From contig PFBD01000023.1 of the NCBI GenBank assembly GCA_002773415.1, forward strand, positions 37,084-91,946: 54,863 bases of DNA, read 5' to 3'. A program made the translations under genes and the position numbers. The number at the start of each line of letters is the position of its first letter. Position 1 is the stretch's first letter. This document shows, in pieces, positions 23,521 through 31,120 of the stretch. The notes beneath the pieces were generated by a model. It had not been told where the DNA came from and ran no database searches. It worked only from the letters and a program-made list of their open reading frames with translations. The DNA is from Candidatus Harrisonbacteria bacterium CG10_big_fil_rev_8_21_14_0_10_49_15. GTDB lineage: Bacteria; Patescibacteriota; Minisyncoccia; UBA6257; 1-14-0-10-44-23.

Positions 23521-24348
23521 ACACAGTTTGACTTCAAATATCGAGAGGCGCTCCGAGAGATAATGAATCACGGCTTACGCGAGCGCAACGAGCGTACCGG
23601 CCATGAGACCGTCGCCCTGCCCGGCCTGACCATCGCGATAGACGAGGGCTTTCCCCTGTTGACCCTGCGCAAGATCCCTATCAAGCTCTTCGTCGCCGAG
23701 CAGATCTGGTTTTTAACCGGCTCTAACCGCCCCGACCCATTTTTAACCAAGTTTACCCACATCTGGGACGACTTTACCGAAGCCGACGGCACTATCGCCG
23801 CCGCCTATGGATATCGCTGGCGCCACCACTTTGGCCGAGATCAGATAGGTGACCTGGTCCGCCTTCTTCAAAATGAACCCGGATCTCGCCACGGCGTGGT
23901 CATGGCCTGGGACCCGGCGGACGACGGCCTGGGCACCGGCACCAAGAAAAAGAACGTCCCCTGCCCTTTTACCTTCACAGTGACCATCATCGCCAATAAG
24001 CTCCACCTGCACAGTATTATTCGTTCTAATGACATGATGCTCGGCGCTCCGCACGACGCCGCCGGCTTTGGCCTGCTTCAACATCTGCTCGCCGCCAAGC
24101 TTGGCTACCAAGTTGGTACTTATACTCACTCCATCAGCAACGCTCATATTTACGACATCCACTACGACCAGGCTTGGGAGCTGATTGATCGGGAAAATGA
24201 CCATAAAGAGGTTTTTCTGGAGTGTCAGCCGGACTACTTTGATCGCGGTGAAAAAGGCGACGAATCCCTAGTTGATGAGATAGTTGAAAAAATAAACAGT
24301 CAGTATCACCCCCTCGGTCCGATTAAGGGCCTCAAGATCGTCTTGTAA
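23518..24348 (+). CDS. Thymidylate synthase family protein with Asp at the dUMP-selecting position
   Basis: 276 residues from ATG at 23518. Family residues: 'ERTGHETVALPG' (phosphate Arg), 'EQIWFLTGSNRPD', 'WDDFTEADGTIAAAYGYRWR', nucleophile Cys in 'KNVPCPFTF', 'IIRSNDMMLGAPHDAAGF', 'HSISNAHIYDIHYDQ'. E. coli ThyA reads PCHAFFQF and LGLPFNIASY. Here the His after the Cys is gone and the Asn that recognises the dUMP base is Asp (PHDAAGF). Asp at this position is known in dCMP hydroxymethylase, and Asn-to-Asp mutants of thymidylate synthase accept dCMP. The enzyme may therefore act on dCMP. Partner genes folA, dcd and a deaminase surround it. Confidence 0.8.
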   Translation: MTQFDFKYREALREIMNHGLRERNERTGHETVALPGLTIAIDEGFPLLTLRKIPIKLFVAEQIWFLTGSNRPDPFLTKFTHIWDDFTEADGTIAAAYGYRWRHHFGRDQIGDLVRLLQNEPGSRHGVVMAWDPADDGLGTGTKKKNVPCPFTFTVTIIANKLHLHSIIRSNDMMLGAPHDAAGFGLLQHLLAAKLGYQVGTYTHSISNAHIYDIHYDQAWELIDRENDHKEVFLECQPDYFDRGEKGDESLVDEIVEKINSQYHPLGPIKGLKIVL

Positions 24349-24406
24349 AAAGTGAGCTACTTGGTATTCTGTAGAAACATTACTGCTAACCAAATTCAAA
24401 ATTATT

Positions 24407-25069
24407 ATGGGCATTCTCGGTAAAACAGATATTAAGAAGTACATTAAAGAAGGGAAGATAATTCTTGATCCAGTCGCTGACCAGTTTCAGATCCAGCCAA
24501 ACTCTCTAGACCTTCGCGCCGGCTGGAACTTTTATGTACCTCAGCAGTGGCAGTACGGAGAGGCTGGTCGCACCGTCACTAGGCCCGACTACACAGAACA
24601 CAAAGCAAACAGCGACGACTTTAAGTTAATAAAACTTCGCCCTGGCCAGTACTTTGAGTTCCTACCCAACGAGTTCGCAATCGTCTCTACCCTGGAAAAA
24701 CTCAGCCTTAAAGCAAATGATTTAATGGCGCTCCTGTACCCGCGTAGCTCAATGATCCGCCGCGGCTTTGTAATTGAAAGCGGCGTTGTGGACGTCGGCT
24801 ATTCAGGTCACCTTACAATTCCCGTTTACAACGCCACCCCACAACCCCTGCGTCTATACCCGGGTGAGCGCATGTATCAGCTCGTCTTTCACACCTTAGA
24901 TACGCCACTTGCCGACGACGACGCCCAGCTGCACGGCGCTGTCAAAGCCAAGTACCAAGATGCCACCGCTCATAACCTGCAAGCGCGCACAGACAGTAGT
25001 GAGGAATTGGAGTTCATCAAAAGCGGCCAGCTAGAGAAAATAAAAGAGCAGTACAGGGCCAGCGAATAA
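24407..25069 (+). CDS. dcd: dCTP deaminase / dUTPase-family protein
   Basis: 220 residues. The trimeric dUTPase-like fold is shown by 'QIQPNSLDLRAGWNFYVP' (N-terminal), 'EFAIVSTLEKLSLKANDLMALLYPRSSMIRRGF' and 'ESGVVDVGYSGHLTIPVYNATPQPLRLYPGERMYQLVFH'. The RSS and the 'DVGYSG' segment match dCTP deaminase, which makes dUTP from dCTP. A bifunctional or dUTPase activity cannot be excluded. It stops 4 bases before the next deaminase gene, so the pair is an operon feeding pyrimidine nucleotides to the thymidylate-synthase-like enzyme. Confidence 0.85.
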   Translation: MGILGKTDIKKYIKEGKIILDPVADQFQIQPNSLDLRAGWNFYVPQQWQYGEAGRTVTRPDYTEHKANSDDFKLIKLRPGQYFEFLPNEFAIVSTLEKLSLKANDLMALLYPRSSMIRRGFVIESGVVDVGYSGHLTIPVYNATPQPLRLYPGERMYQLVFHTLDTPLADDDAQLHGAVKAKYQDATAHNLQARTDSSEELEFIKSGQLEKIKEQYRASE

Positions 25070-25073
25070 ACCC

Positions 25074-25844
25074 ATGTCAGAATCAATTCATGGCGCAGGC
25101 AATCAGCGTCGGTTGGACGAGTACGTCCCTAGCTGGGGCACTCAGGAAACTGTATCCGCGGATAACGAATTCATGGCGCGGGCTCTCGCAGAGTGCGAGC
25201 AGATGAGAAAAGAGCACCCGGAGGTCAGCAATCCGGCCGCCGCTGTAATTGTTAAGGAAGGGAAGGTCCTTGCTGTTGCTAGAAACGGCTCCGCCCATGA
25301 AAGCTTTTGCCCGCGCATCGCCCTAAACTGCAAGAGCGGCGAAGACTACGACCTCTGCCCGGACCACTGCCACTTCAGCAATCATGCAGAGCCAGCTGCC
25401 GTGAAAGCCGTCCAGTCCGCCGGCGTTGATGCCACTGGCGCCGAGCTATACCTCGCCGGCCATTACTGGGCCTGCGCGCCATGCTGGGAAGCCATGAAAA
25501 GCATTGGTATTACAAAGCTTTTCTTACTAGACAACGCTGAGCAGGAGTACAAAAAGAAACGCGATGCCGGCAAGCAGGGCGGCGGCCGCATATCCCACCC
25601 ACTCTATGTTGAGTATCGTGGCTTAAATTCAGAAGCTGTGCGCACCGCGCTGGAGAAAGTAAATATCTTCCCGGCTGATCCCGCTCATGAGCCCAGCTTC
25701 ACCATCGTCTTAGCCGGCGGCGACCTGCCCGAGCCAGGGTCTAAGCTCCCGGTCTTTGACTATCGCGACCAGACTGACTATCGCCACGTCTTAGTCGAGC
25801 TGAGTCGTGAGCTAGACAACTTTCCAGAGCTGACCCGCCGCTAG
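25074..25844 (+). CDS. Cytidine/dCMP deaminase-family zinc protein, long form
   Basis: 256 residues. The CDA fold has 'NPAAAVIVKEGKVLAVARNG', zinc/catalytic 'NHAEPAAV' (His and Glu) and 'YWACAPCWEAMKSIGITKLFLLD'. The usual PCxxC is replaced: CxxC is formed by C-A-P-C, three residues earlier than expected. An insert between strands carries extra Cys/His (SFCPRIALNCKSGEDYDLCPDHCHF), perhaps a second zinc site. The C-terminal 90 residues are not part of the core fold. dCMP deaminase is the likely activity from the context (4 bases after dcd, near the thyA-like gene), but the substrate is not proven. Confidence 0.75.
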   Translation: MSESIHGAGNQRRLDEYVPSWGTQETVSADNEFMARALAECEQMRKEHPEVSNPAAAVIVKEGKVLAVARNGSAHESFCPRIALNCKSGEDYDLCPDHCHFSNHAEPAAVKAVQSAGVDATGAELYLAGHYWACAPCWEAMKSIGITKLFLLDNAEQEYKKKRDAGKQGGGRISHPLYVEYRGLNSEAVRTALEKVNIFPADPAHEPSFTIVLAGGDLPEPGSKLPVFDYRDQTDYRHVLVELSRELDNFPELTRR

Positions 25845-25968
25845 ACTTCTACCCCTCGCTAATCACGCCTGCCTGTCCGGTAGGCAGGAATAATCACAAA
25901 TCGCCGAATGCGTGGCAAGCATTGAGACTGATTTGTGAGATTAGTGATCATTACCGATTAGTGAAGTC
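25844..25968. repeat. GACNTC-ended palindromic element, copy 2, with nested 20-bp palindrome
   Basis: Ends GACTTC and GAAGTC. The left arm aatcac...aataatcacaaatcgcc is split by a CCTGCCT-type palindrome at 25868-25888. In copy 1 the same arm is continuous (aatcactaataatcac). The upstream deaminase ends in the TAG at the element edge. Confidence 0.7.
25868..25888. repeat. CCTGCCT palindrome, 21-bp variant
   Basis: cctgcctgtccggtaggcag(g), one base longer than the other five copies, nested in the GACNTC element. Confidence 0.75.
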
Positions 25969-26020
25969 CAGAGCTTGCCAAAGCTCTATTTCTCTGCTAC
26001 TCTTTCCCTATTCTGTACCA

Positions 26021-26109
26021 AAAGCTGATTAGCTGCTTAGGTTTCGGTTGCGGCCTACCTGCCTACTGCCTAAGAAGCTAAACAGCTAAACAGCTAAACA
26101 GCTAACTCT
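26021..26109. repeat. 'agctaaac' palindromic element before rplY
   Basis: Left arm aagctgattagctgcttagg, right arm cctaagaagctaaac followed by three tandem agctaaac copies (26076-26099). It reaches the rplY start codon without a Shine-Dalgarno sequence. Confidence 0.65.
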
Positions 26110-26775
26110 ATGCAACTAGCAACTCAAAAGCGCGATCTGTTCGGTCGCCAGGTAAAGCAGCTCCGCCAGCAGGGCCTTGTCCCGGTTGAGCTCTACGGTC
26201 ATGGTATCGGCAACGAACACCTCTCCGTTTCCAGTAAAGAATTTAATAAGGTTTTAAATGAGGCCGGTGAAAGTACCGTTGTTGAGCTTGTCGTGGGCGA
26301 GGAAAAGCGCCCCGTGCTAATTCACAACGTGCAGTACCACCCAATCACCGACGACGTCATCAGTGTAGATTTTTATCAGGTCCGCATGGACGAGAAAATA
26401 TCTGCTGCCGTGGAGCTTGTCTTTGAAGGCGAGTCCCCGGCCGTTAAGACTTTAGGAGCCGTGTTGGTTAAGTCTGTTTCTGAGCTTGAAGTTGAAGCCC
26501 TACCGGCCCAGCTTCCTCACCACTTAACAGTTGACCTGACCAAGTTGGTAAACATTGGTGATTCTATCCACATCAAAGACCTGGCAATTCCTGAGGGTGT
26601 TGAGGTAGACGCCGACATGGAAACCGTGATAGCCACAGTTACCGAAAAGATGAGCGAAGAAGAAGACGCGGCCCTAAGCGCCGAAGCAGACGTCGCCTCT
26701 ATCGCCACCGAGGCTGAAGTGAAAAAGCCTGAGGAGGGTGCTACCACCGAAGGCGGCGAGCCTAAAACCGAGTAA
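26110..26775 (+). CDS. rplY: 50S ribosomal protein L25 (CTC/TL5 type)
   Basis: 221 residues. The N-terminal 5S-rRNA-binding domain (about 1-90, 'RDLFGRQVKQLRQQGLVPVELYGHG', 'VVELVVGEEKRPVLIHNVQYHPITDDVISVDFYQV') is followed by the CTC beta domain (about 95-180) and an acidic Glu/Ala-rich tail. This is the long CTC/TL5 form, which binds loop E of 5S rRNA. It starts right after an agctaaac array and ends at a palindromic element plus an intrinsic terminator. Confidence 0.93.
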   Translation: MQLATQKRDLFGRQVKQLRQQGLVPVELYGHGIGNEHLSVSSKEFNKVLNEAGESTVVELVVGEEKRPVLIHNVQYHPITDDVISVDFYQVRMDEKISAAVELVFEGESPAVKTLGAVLVKSVSELEVEALPAQLPHHLTVDLTKLVNIGDSIHIKDLAIPEGVEVDADMETVIATVTEKMSEEEDAALSAEADVASIATEAEVKKPEEGATTEGGEPKTE

Positions 26776-26779
26776 ACAT

Positions 26780-26849
26780 CAGGCGAATTACGAATCCAAT
26801 AACGAATATACGAATTCGTAAATACGTAACTATATTCGTAATTCGTCTG
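26780..26849. repeat. CAGACGAATTAC-ended palindromic element, short copy
   Basis: Left arm caggcgaattacgaat, right arm attcgtaattcgtctg, 70 bp in all, uninterrupted. Related to 42290-42375 and 53517-53831. Confidence 0.7.
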
Positions 26850-26851
26850 AT

Positions 26852-26885
26852 AGAGAGCCGCATAACAACGCGGCTCTCTTTTGTT
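26852..26885 (+). terminator. Intrinsic terminator after rplY
   Basis: A perfect 10-bp stem agagagccgc/gcggctctct with loop ataacaac, followed by tttgttt. Confidence 0.8.
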
Positions 26886-26888
26886 TGC

Positions 26889-26894
26889 TATAAT
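26889..26894 (+). promoter_or_regulatory. Perfect extended -10 box
   Basis: TGcTATAAT, 24 bases before the ATG at 26919 and directly after the rplY terminator. The leader is about 18 bases. Confidence 0.65.
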
Positions 26895-26918
26895 AGAGTA
26901 ACTGCCGGGTCTACAAGC

Positions 26919-28283
26919 ATGATTTCTCAAAACAAAAACAACCCGTCATATTTCAGCCGTATCATCCTGGCTTTTGTCCTAGGAGCATTTTTTGTTGTCG
27001 CGATCGCTCTGGCCGAGGTCGGGACTACATTTGCTCAACAAGATATGACCGCCTCCGAACGCGCCGACCTTGAGGCCGAGCTTGCTCAGCTTGAGCATGA
27101 AATAAAGATCCACGAAGAAGAGGCCCGCCGCTACCGCGCCCAAGGCAACAACCTAACCTCCGAGATCAATGGTTTGGATAGCAAGATAGCCAAACTAAAT
27201 GCTCAGATCCAGTACATCAATACCACTCTTTCGCGCCTGAATCGTGATATCGCCAAAAACGAAGTAAGCATTATCACTACTGAACAAAAAATAGACAGGC
27301 AGCGGGCCGCTATCGCCAGCGCGCTCCAAACACTCTATGCCCAAGAACAGACAAGCCTTGTAGCTATCTTGCTTAAGAGCCCAAACCTCTCGGCCTTTTT
27401 TGATGACCTTAATAGCTTGATGGCCGTGCAGTCTCACCTGACAGTCAAAGTTCGGGAGGTCACCGCGCTTAAGAACGAGCTACTCGCCCATAAAGACGAC
27501 CTTGCCACTCAAAAAACTGAAGCCTCAACTTTCCGCGCCTTCCAAGAATCACAAAAAACCGAGGTCGCCAGTGCTAAGGAGGTTAAAAAAGAACTACTGG
27601 ATGTCACTAAGGACCAAGAGGCGCGTTACCAGCAAATTGCGGAAGCCCGCAAAGTCGAAGCCGCCCAGATCCGCTCCCGCCTCTTCCAGTTGCTCGGCGG
27701 CGGCGAGATGACCTTCCAGCAAGCTTACGAGTTTGCCAAGAACGCCCAAGATTTAACCGGCGTTACAGCATCTTTCCTGTTAGCCACCTTAGACCGCGAA
27801 TCCGCGCTTGGCCGTAACGTTGGCAGCTGTACTTATCACACCGCCATGGCCCCGGGCCCGCCGGAATCTCGCCGAGACGACGTAACGCCATTCTTACAAA
27901 TAACCGCCTCCCTTGGTTTGGATCCGGAAACCACTCTGGTCTCCTGCGCAAACTCTGATGGCGCTTACGGCGGCGCTATGGGTCCATCTCAGTTTATCCC
28001 TACGACTTGGGTCCTTTACAAAGACAAGGTCGCCAGTTTAACCGGTTCCAATCCGGCTTCTCCGTGGCGAAATTCCGACGCGTTTATTGCCACCGCCCTT
28101 CTACTTAAGGACAATCTAAACGCCTGCGCCAGTGAATACTCCGGCGATACTCAGATCCGCTGCGCCGCCGCTCGGTACTATGCCGGCGGATACTACAAAT
28201 CTCACATGTGGGCCGGTTACGGCAGTGGCACCCTGGCACGCAAGAACCAGTTCGACGCCGACATTGCCACCATCACCGAGTAG
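26919..28283 (+). CDS. Exported coiled-coil murein hydrolase with transglycosylase domain
   Basis: 454 residues. Signal/anchor about 18-40; long coiled coil about 45-265 (PcsB/EnvC-like heptads, 'QLEHEIKIHEEEARRYRAQ'); C-terminal lysozyme-like domain about 275-450. Transglycosylase motifs are 'LLATLDRESALGRNVG' (the Glu is the likely catalytic acid) and 'GAYGGAMGPSQFIPTTW' (MltB/SLT_2 signature), with four Cys in the domain. The fusion of a division-type coiled coil with a lytic transglycosylase points to septal or growth-related wall cleavage. It is followed by a RodZ-like gene, which supports a cell-shape role. Confidence 0.82.
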   Translation: MISQNKNNPSYFSRIILAFVLGAFFVVAIALAEVGTTFAQQDMTASERADLEAELAQLEHEIKIHEEEARRYRAQGNNLTSEINGLDSKIAKLNAQIQYINTTLSRLNRDIAKNEVSIITTEQKIDRQRAAIASALQTLYAQEQTSLVAILLKSPNLSAFFDDLNSLMAVQSHLTVKVREVTALKNELLAHKDDLATQKTEASTFRAFQESQKTEVASAKEVKKELLDVTKDQEARYQQIAEARKVEAAQIRSRLFQLLGGGEMTFQQAYEFAKNAQDLTGVTASFLLATLDRESALGRNVGSCTYHTAMAPGPPESRRDDVTPFLQITASLGLDPETTLVSCANSDGAYGGAMGPSQFIPTTWVLYKDKVASLTGSNPASPWRNSDAFIATALLLKDNLNACASEYSGDTQIRCAAARYYAGGYYKSHMWAGYGSGTLARKNQFDADIATITE

Positions 28284-28398
28284 TCAAATCATCAGCCAGG
28301 CTGGTAATTTGACACCTCATCCCCTGGCTACTATAGTAACTGCACGCTGAAAAAAACTAGACCCTCGTTACTGGCTACTTGTTACTCATATATCTTCT

Positions 28399-29142
28399 AT
28401 GGCTCCTCAACCAACTCTTCGTGAACGCATCTTAGATTCTGCCGCGGCCAAAGACCTTGATATCGAGGCCATCGCCAAGGCTGCGGATATGCCGCTGAGC
28501 TATCTGCAGGCAATCGTGGAAAACGACCGAGAAAAGCTACCCGCCTTTCCTTATGTTCGCGCCCATTTGGCTAGCCTGGCCGAGGTTTTGGACATGGATC
28601 CGGTTGAGGTAAGTAGCGCCTACAAGCGCGAGTTTGACCATCGCATTTCCGGCAGTCGCGACCTCCTCCCCGGCAATCGTTTCGCCCTGCCCAAAAAAGG
28701 ACGCCTCATCGCCATCTTAGTCGGCGTTGTCGTTGTGCTCGGAGTTGTTACTCTTTTGTGGGGCCCCGGAGTTCTGGGAGAGCCGGATCTACTGGTAACC
28801 AATCCGCCCGCCACTCCGCAGCCCTTTATAGTTACTACATCAACCATAATCCTTCGCGGCAAAATTGATCCACGCGATAAACTGTTAATAAACGACCAAA
28901 TCGTTCCGGTTGAACCGGACGGTAGCTTCGCTCGGCCCTACAACTTTGACCCGGATATAAACTTCATTGAATTCCGAGTGGAACGCTTGCTCGGCGGCTC
29001 TACTCGCGTTGTTCGCGAAGTTTTCTATGAGTCAGTCCTTATTCCCACAAATACTAACTCCTCAACTGTTCCGACCCCTACGTCCACGCTTGAGGATACG
29101 ACCACCAGCACCAGCTCGGTTTTAGAAGAACCGACGTTGTAG
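28399..29142 (+). CDS. RodZ-like HTH membrane protein
   Basis: 247 residues. N-terminal Cro/HTH_25 domain (about 8-75, 'LDIEAIAKAADMPLSYLQAIVENDREKLPAFPYVRAHLASLAEVLDMDP'), basic juxtamembrane region, one membrane helix (about 98-118, LIAILVGVVVVLGVVTLLWG), then an extracytoplasmic beta domain (about 130-215) and a Thr/Ser-rich tail. This order is that of RodZ, which links MreB to the elongation machinery. The outer domain has the pattern 'STIILRGKIDPRDKLLINDQIVPVEPDGSF' of glucodextranase-like modules. It lies between a murein hydrolase and recA. Confidence 0.75.
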   Translation: MAPQPTLRERILDSAAAKDLDIEAIAKAADMPLSYLQAIVENDREKLPAFPYVRAHLASLAEVLDMDPVEVSSAYKREFDHRISGSRDLLPGNRFALPKKGRLIAILVGVVVVLGVVTLLWGPGVLGEPDLLVTNPPATPQPFIVTTSTIILRGKIDPRDKLLINDQIVPVEPDGSFARPYNFDPDINFIEFRVERLLGGSTRVVREVFYESVLIPTNTNSSTVPTPTSTLEDTTTSTSSVLEEPTL

Positions 29143-29155
29143 TATACTTAAAAGA

Positions 29156-29259
29156 AGCACCAAATCCCAAGCATCAAGCACCAAATAAATCTCAAGTTCG
29201 AATTTAAAAAATTGGAATTTATTTGGAATTTGGATATTGTTATTTGGAATTTAATCACC
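29156..29259. repeat. Low-complexity foldable element before recA
   Basis: Words caccaaat/aaataaat on the left and atttggaattt on the right, with partial inverted complementarity. It reaches the recA start. Confidence 0.45.
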
Positions 29260-29260
29260 T

Positions 29261-30340
29261 ATGGCCAAGAAGAAAAAAACTGAAGAAACCAAAGCCGAGT
29301 TTAAAGATATCCAAGGTCTGGTAGACGACCTCCGCGGCAAGTTTGGCGAGGGCTCCATTATGAGTCTTGGCGAGGCCAAGCTGGTAGACGTGGATGTTAT
29401 CCCAACCGGTTCGTTTTCCTTAGACTTGGCCCTCGGCGTTGGCGGCCTACCTCAGGGGCGCATCGTGGAGATCTTCGGCCCTGAAAGCTCAGGCAAAAGT
29501 ACCTTAGCCCTCAACGTAGTTGCCCAGTCTCAGGCCAAGGGTGGCCGTGCCGCCTACATTGACGCCGAGCACGCACTTGATCCTGTTTACGCCGCCCGTC
29601 TAGGTGTCAAAGTGAAAGACTTACTCATCAGCCAGCCGGATAATGGCGAAGAGGCCCTTAATATTCTAGAAAGCTTGGTTCGCTCCGGCATGATTGACCT
29701 GGTTGTGATAGATTCTGTGGCCGCCCTTACCCCCAAAAGCGAGATAGAAGGAGAGATGGGCCAGCAGTTCATGGGCCTGCAAGCTCGGATGATGAGCCAG
29801 GCTCTGCGCAAACTCACCGCCATCGTCGCTCGTTACAACGTCTCGGTTGTTTTTATCAACCAAATCCGTATGAAAATCGGAATTATGTTCGGGAGCCCGG
29901 AAACCCAGCCGGGAGGGCGCGCTCTGAAATTCGCCTCCTCGGTTCGCATCGACCTGCGCCGCACCGCCCAGATCAAGAAAGGCGAAGACGTGGTTGGTAG
30001 TCGTGTTAAAGCCAAAATCGTGAAAAACAAAGTCGCCCCGCCATTTCGCGTGGCCGAGTTTGACATCATGTACGGCACCGGCATCAACTACGAAGCCGAC
30101 ATCATCAACTCTGCTATGAAGCACGGCACCGTCACCCGCTCTGGTTCCACCTACAGCTTTGAGGGCGAAAAAATCGCCGTCGGTATTGATAAAACCGCCG
30201 ACAAGCTCCGCGAAGACAAAAAACTCGCCAAAGAAATATCTAAAAAGACTATTGCCGCCGCCAAAGACGCCTTCACCTCCAGTTTCAACCCCACCGAAGA
30301 GCAAGACGAAAAAGAAGCCCCCGAACCCACCGACGACTAA
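29261..30340 (+). CDS. recA: Recombinase RecA
   Basis: 359 residues, complete and without intein. It shows '[14 protein letters not shown]', '[38 protein letters not shown]' (Walker A near 67), '[12 protein letters not shown]', '[39 protein letters not shown]' (Walker B and L1) and '[39 protein letters not shown]' (L2). It forms filaments on single-stranded DNA for strand exchange and SOS control. The acidic C-terminal tail ([14 protein letters not shown]) is standard. No SOS-type operator is evident upstream. Confidence 0.97.
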   Translation: MAKKKKTEETKAEFKDIQGLVDDLRGKFGEGSIMSLGEAKLVDVDVIPTGSFSLDLALGVGGLPQGRIVEIFGPESSGKSTLALNVVAQSQAKGGRAAYIDAEHALDPVYAARLGVKVKDLLISQPDNGEEALNILESLVRSGMIDLVVIDSVAALTPKSEIEGEMGQQFMGLQARMMSQALRKLTAIVARYNVSVVFINQIRMKIGIMFGSPETQPGGRALKFASSVRIDLRRTAQIKKGEDVVGSRVKAKIVKNKVAPPFRVAEFDIMYGTGINYEADIINSAMKHGTVTRSGSTYSFEGEKIAVGIDKTADKLREDKKLAKEISKKTIAAAKDAFTSSFNPTEEQDEKEAPEPTDD

Positions 30341-30379
30341 CGGCGGTCCCCTCTGTGCCACTTTTCAATATCCAAACAT

Positions 30380-30407
30380 CATAGTTCAGACGGCCGTCTG
30401 AACTATG
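30380..30407. repeat. Perfect 28-bp loopless palindrome centred on CGGCCG
   Basis: catagttcagacggccgtct plus its completion, between convergent recA and the membrane-protein gene. It probably acts as a two-way terminator. Confidence 0.8.
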
Positions 30408-30437
30408 GTATTGGGTAAGCAACTCCGACCGATGCAC

Positions 30438-30761
30438 TTAGGCAACTATGTTATAGATACCAAAAACAATAAAACCAAGAGTTATCAAGAATATAGGAAC
30501 TGCAATCCACCAAACCCAGAGAGATGGTACAGTGGGTTTTTCAGCTCCAAGCCGTTTCTGCTGTTGCCATCCGTGCAATCCTAAAATCAGTGCTATAACT
30601 ATCCCAAAGGATGCCACGAACAAAATAGTTGCTGGATCAAAAATACCATCCAACACCTTAGTTGGTACAAGGGCATAAATTAAAGATGATACTGAGCCCA
30701 AAAGCCACGCAATATTAAGAGGTGTTGAAGCTGGTGGTTGAAGCGTTGATTGGTTTTTCAT
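30438..30761 (-). CDS. Small three-helix membrane protein
   Basis: 107 residues from ATG at 30761; the frame is open further upstream but the ATG is 7 bases after TATTAT (rc of 30769-30774), giving a leaderless start. It has three hydrophobic segments: 'LNIAWLLGSVSSLIYALVP', 'ILFVASFGIVIALILGLHGW' and 'LWVWWIAVPIFLITLGFIVFGIYNIV'. No charged or catalytic residues stand out. Function is unknown. It is convergent with recA. Confidence 0.55.
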   Translation of the reverse strand: MKNQSTLQPPASTPLNIAWLLGSVSSLIYALVPTKVLDGIFDPATILFVASFGIVIALILGLHGWQQQKRLGAEKPTVPSLWVWWIAVPIFLITLGFIVFGIYNIVA

Positions 30762-30848
30762 ATATGTAATAATACCGAAAAAGGATAGATCTTTGATTAC
30801 AAGAGATAGAATTGGGCGAGTTAGGTAATGGGAACGGGATTCCTGCAC

Positions 30849-31120
30849 CGACTTTTAAGCCATAATAGTACCTGATTTAAATGAGGCGCTAATGAAGCAA
30901 TAGCCGCTAGGAATCTTTATTATCGTTCTTGCGCAGAGTCTGTCATCCCCGAGACGAGCGAAGCGAGGAGTCGGGGATCCAGCCTTAACAACAAACCTCT
31001 GGATTCCTGTACCACGGGCATTGCGATTTGTATCTACTCAAGTGCCTGCCTGCCGGCGGGCAGGCTCGTAGACAAATCGGGAACCTTCGCTAGAATGACA
31101 AGCAGGTGGTAGCCAGCATT
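30849..31120. other. Gene-free stretch with two dispersed repeats
   Basis: About 30943-30984 is a 'gtcatccccgag...ggggatcc' hairpin repeat of the same type as the one inside fur. About 31026-31079 is a cgatttgt...acaaatcg hairpin whose loop holds a CCTGCCT palindrome. The end (aatgacaagcagg) is another repeat edge. I see no gene. Confidence 0.6.
31045..31064. repeat. 20-bp CCTGCCT palindrome
   Basis: CCTGCCTGCCGGCGGGCAGG, one mismatch from perfect, in the loop of a larger hairpin. Confidence 0.8.
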
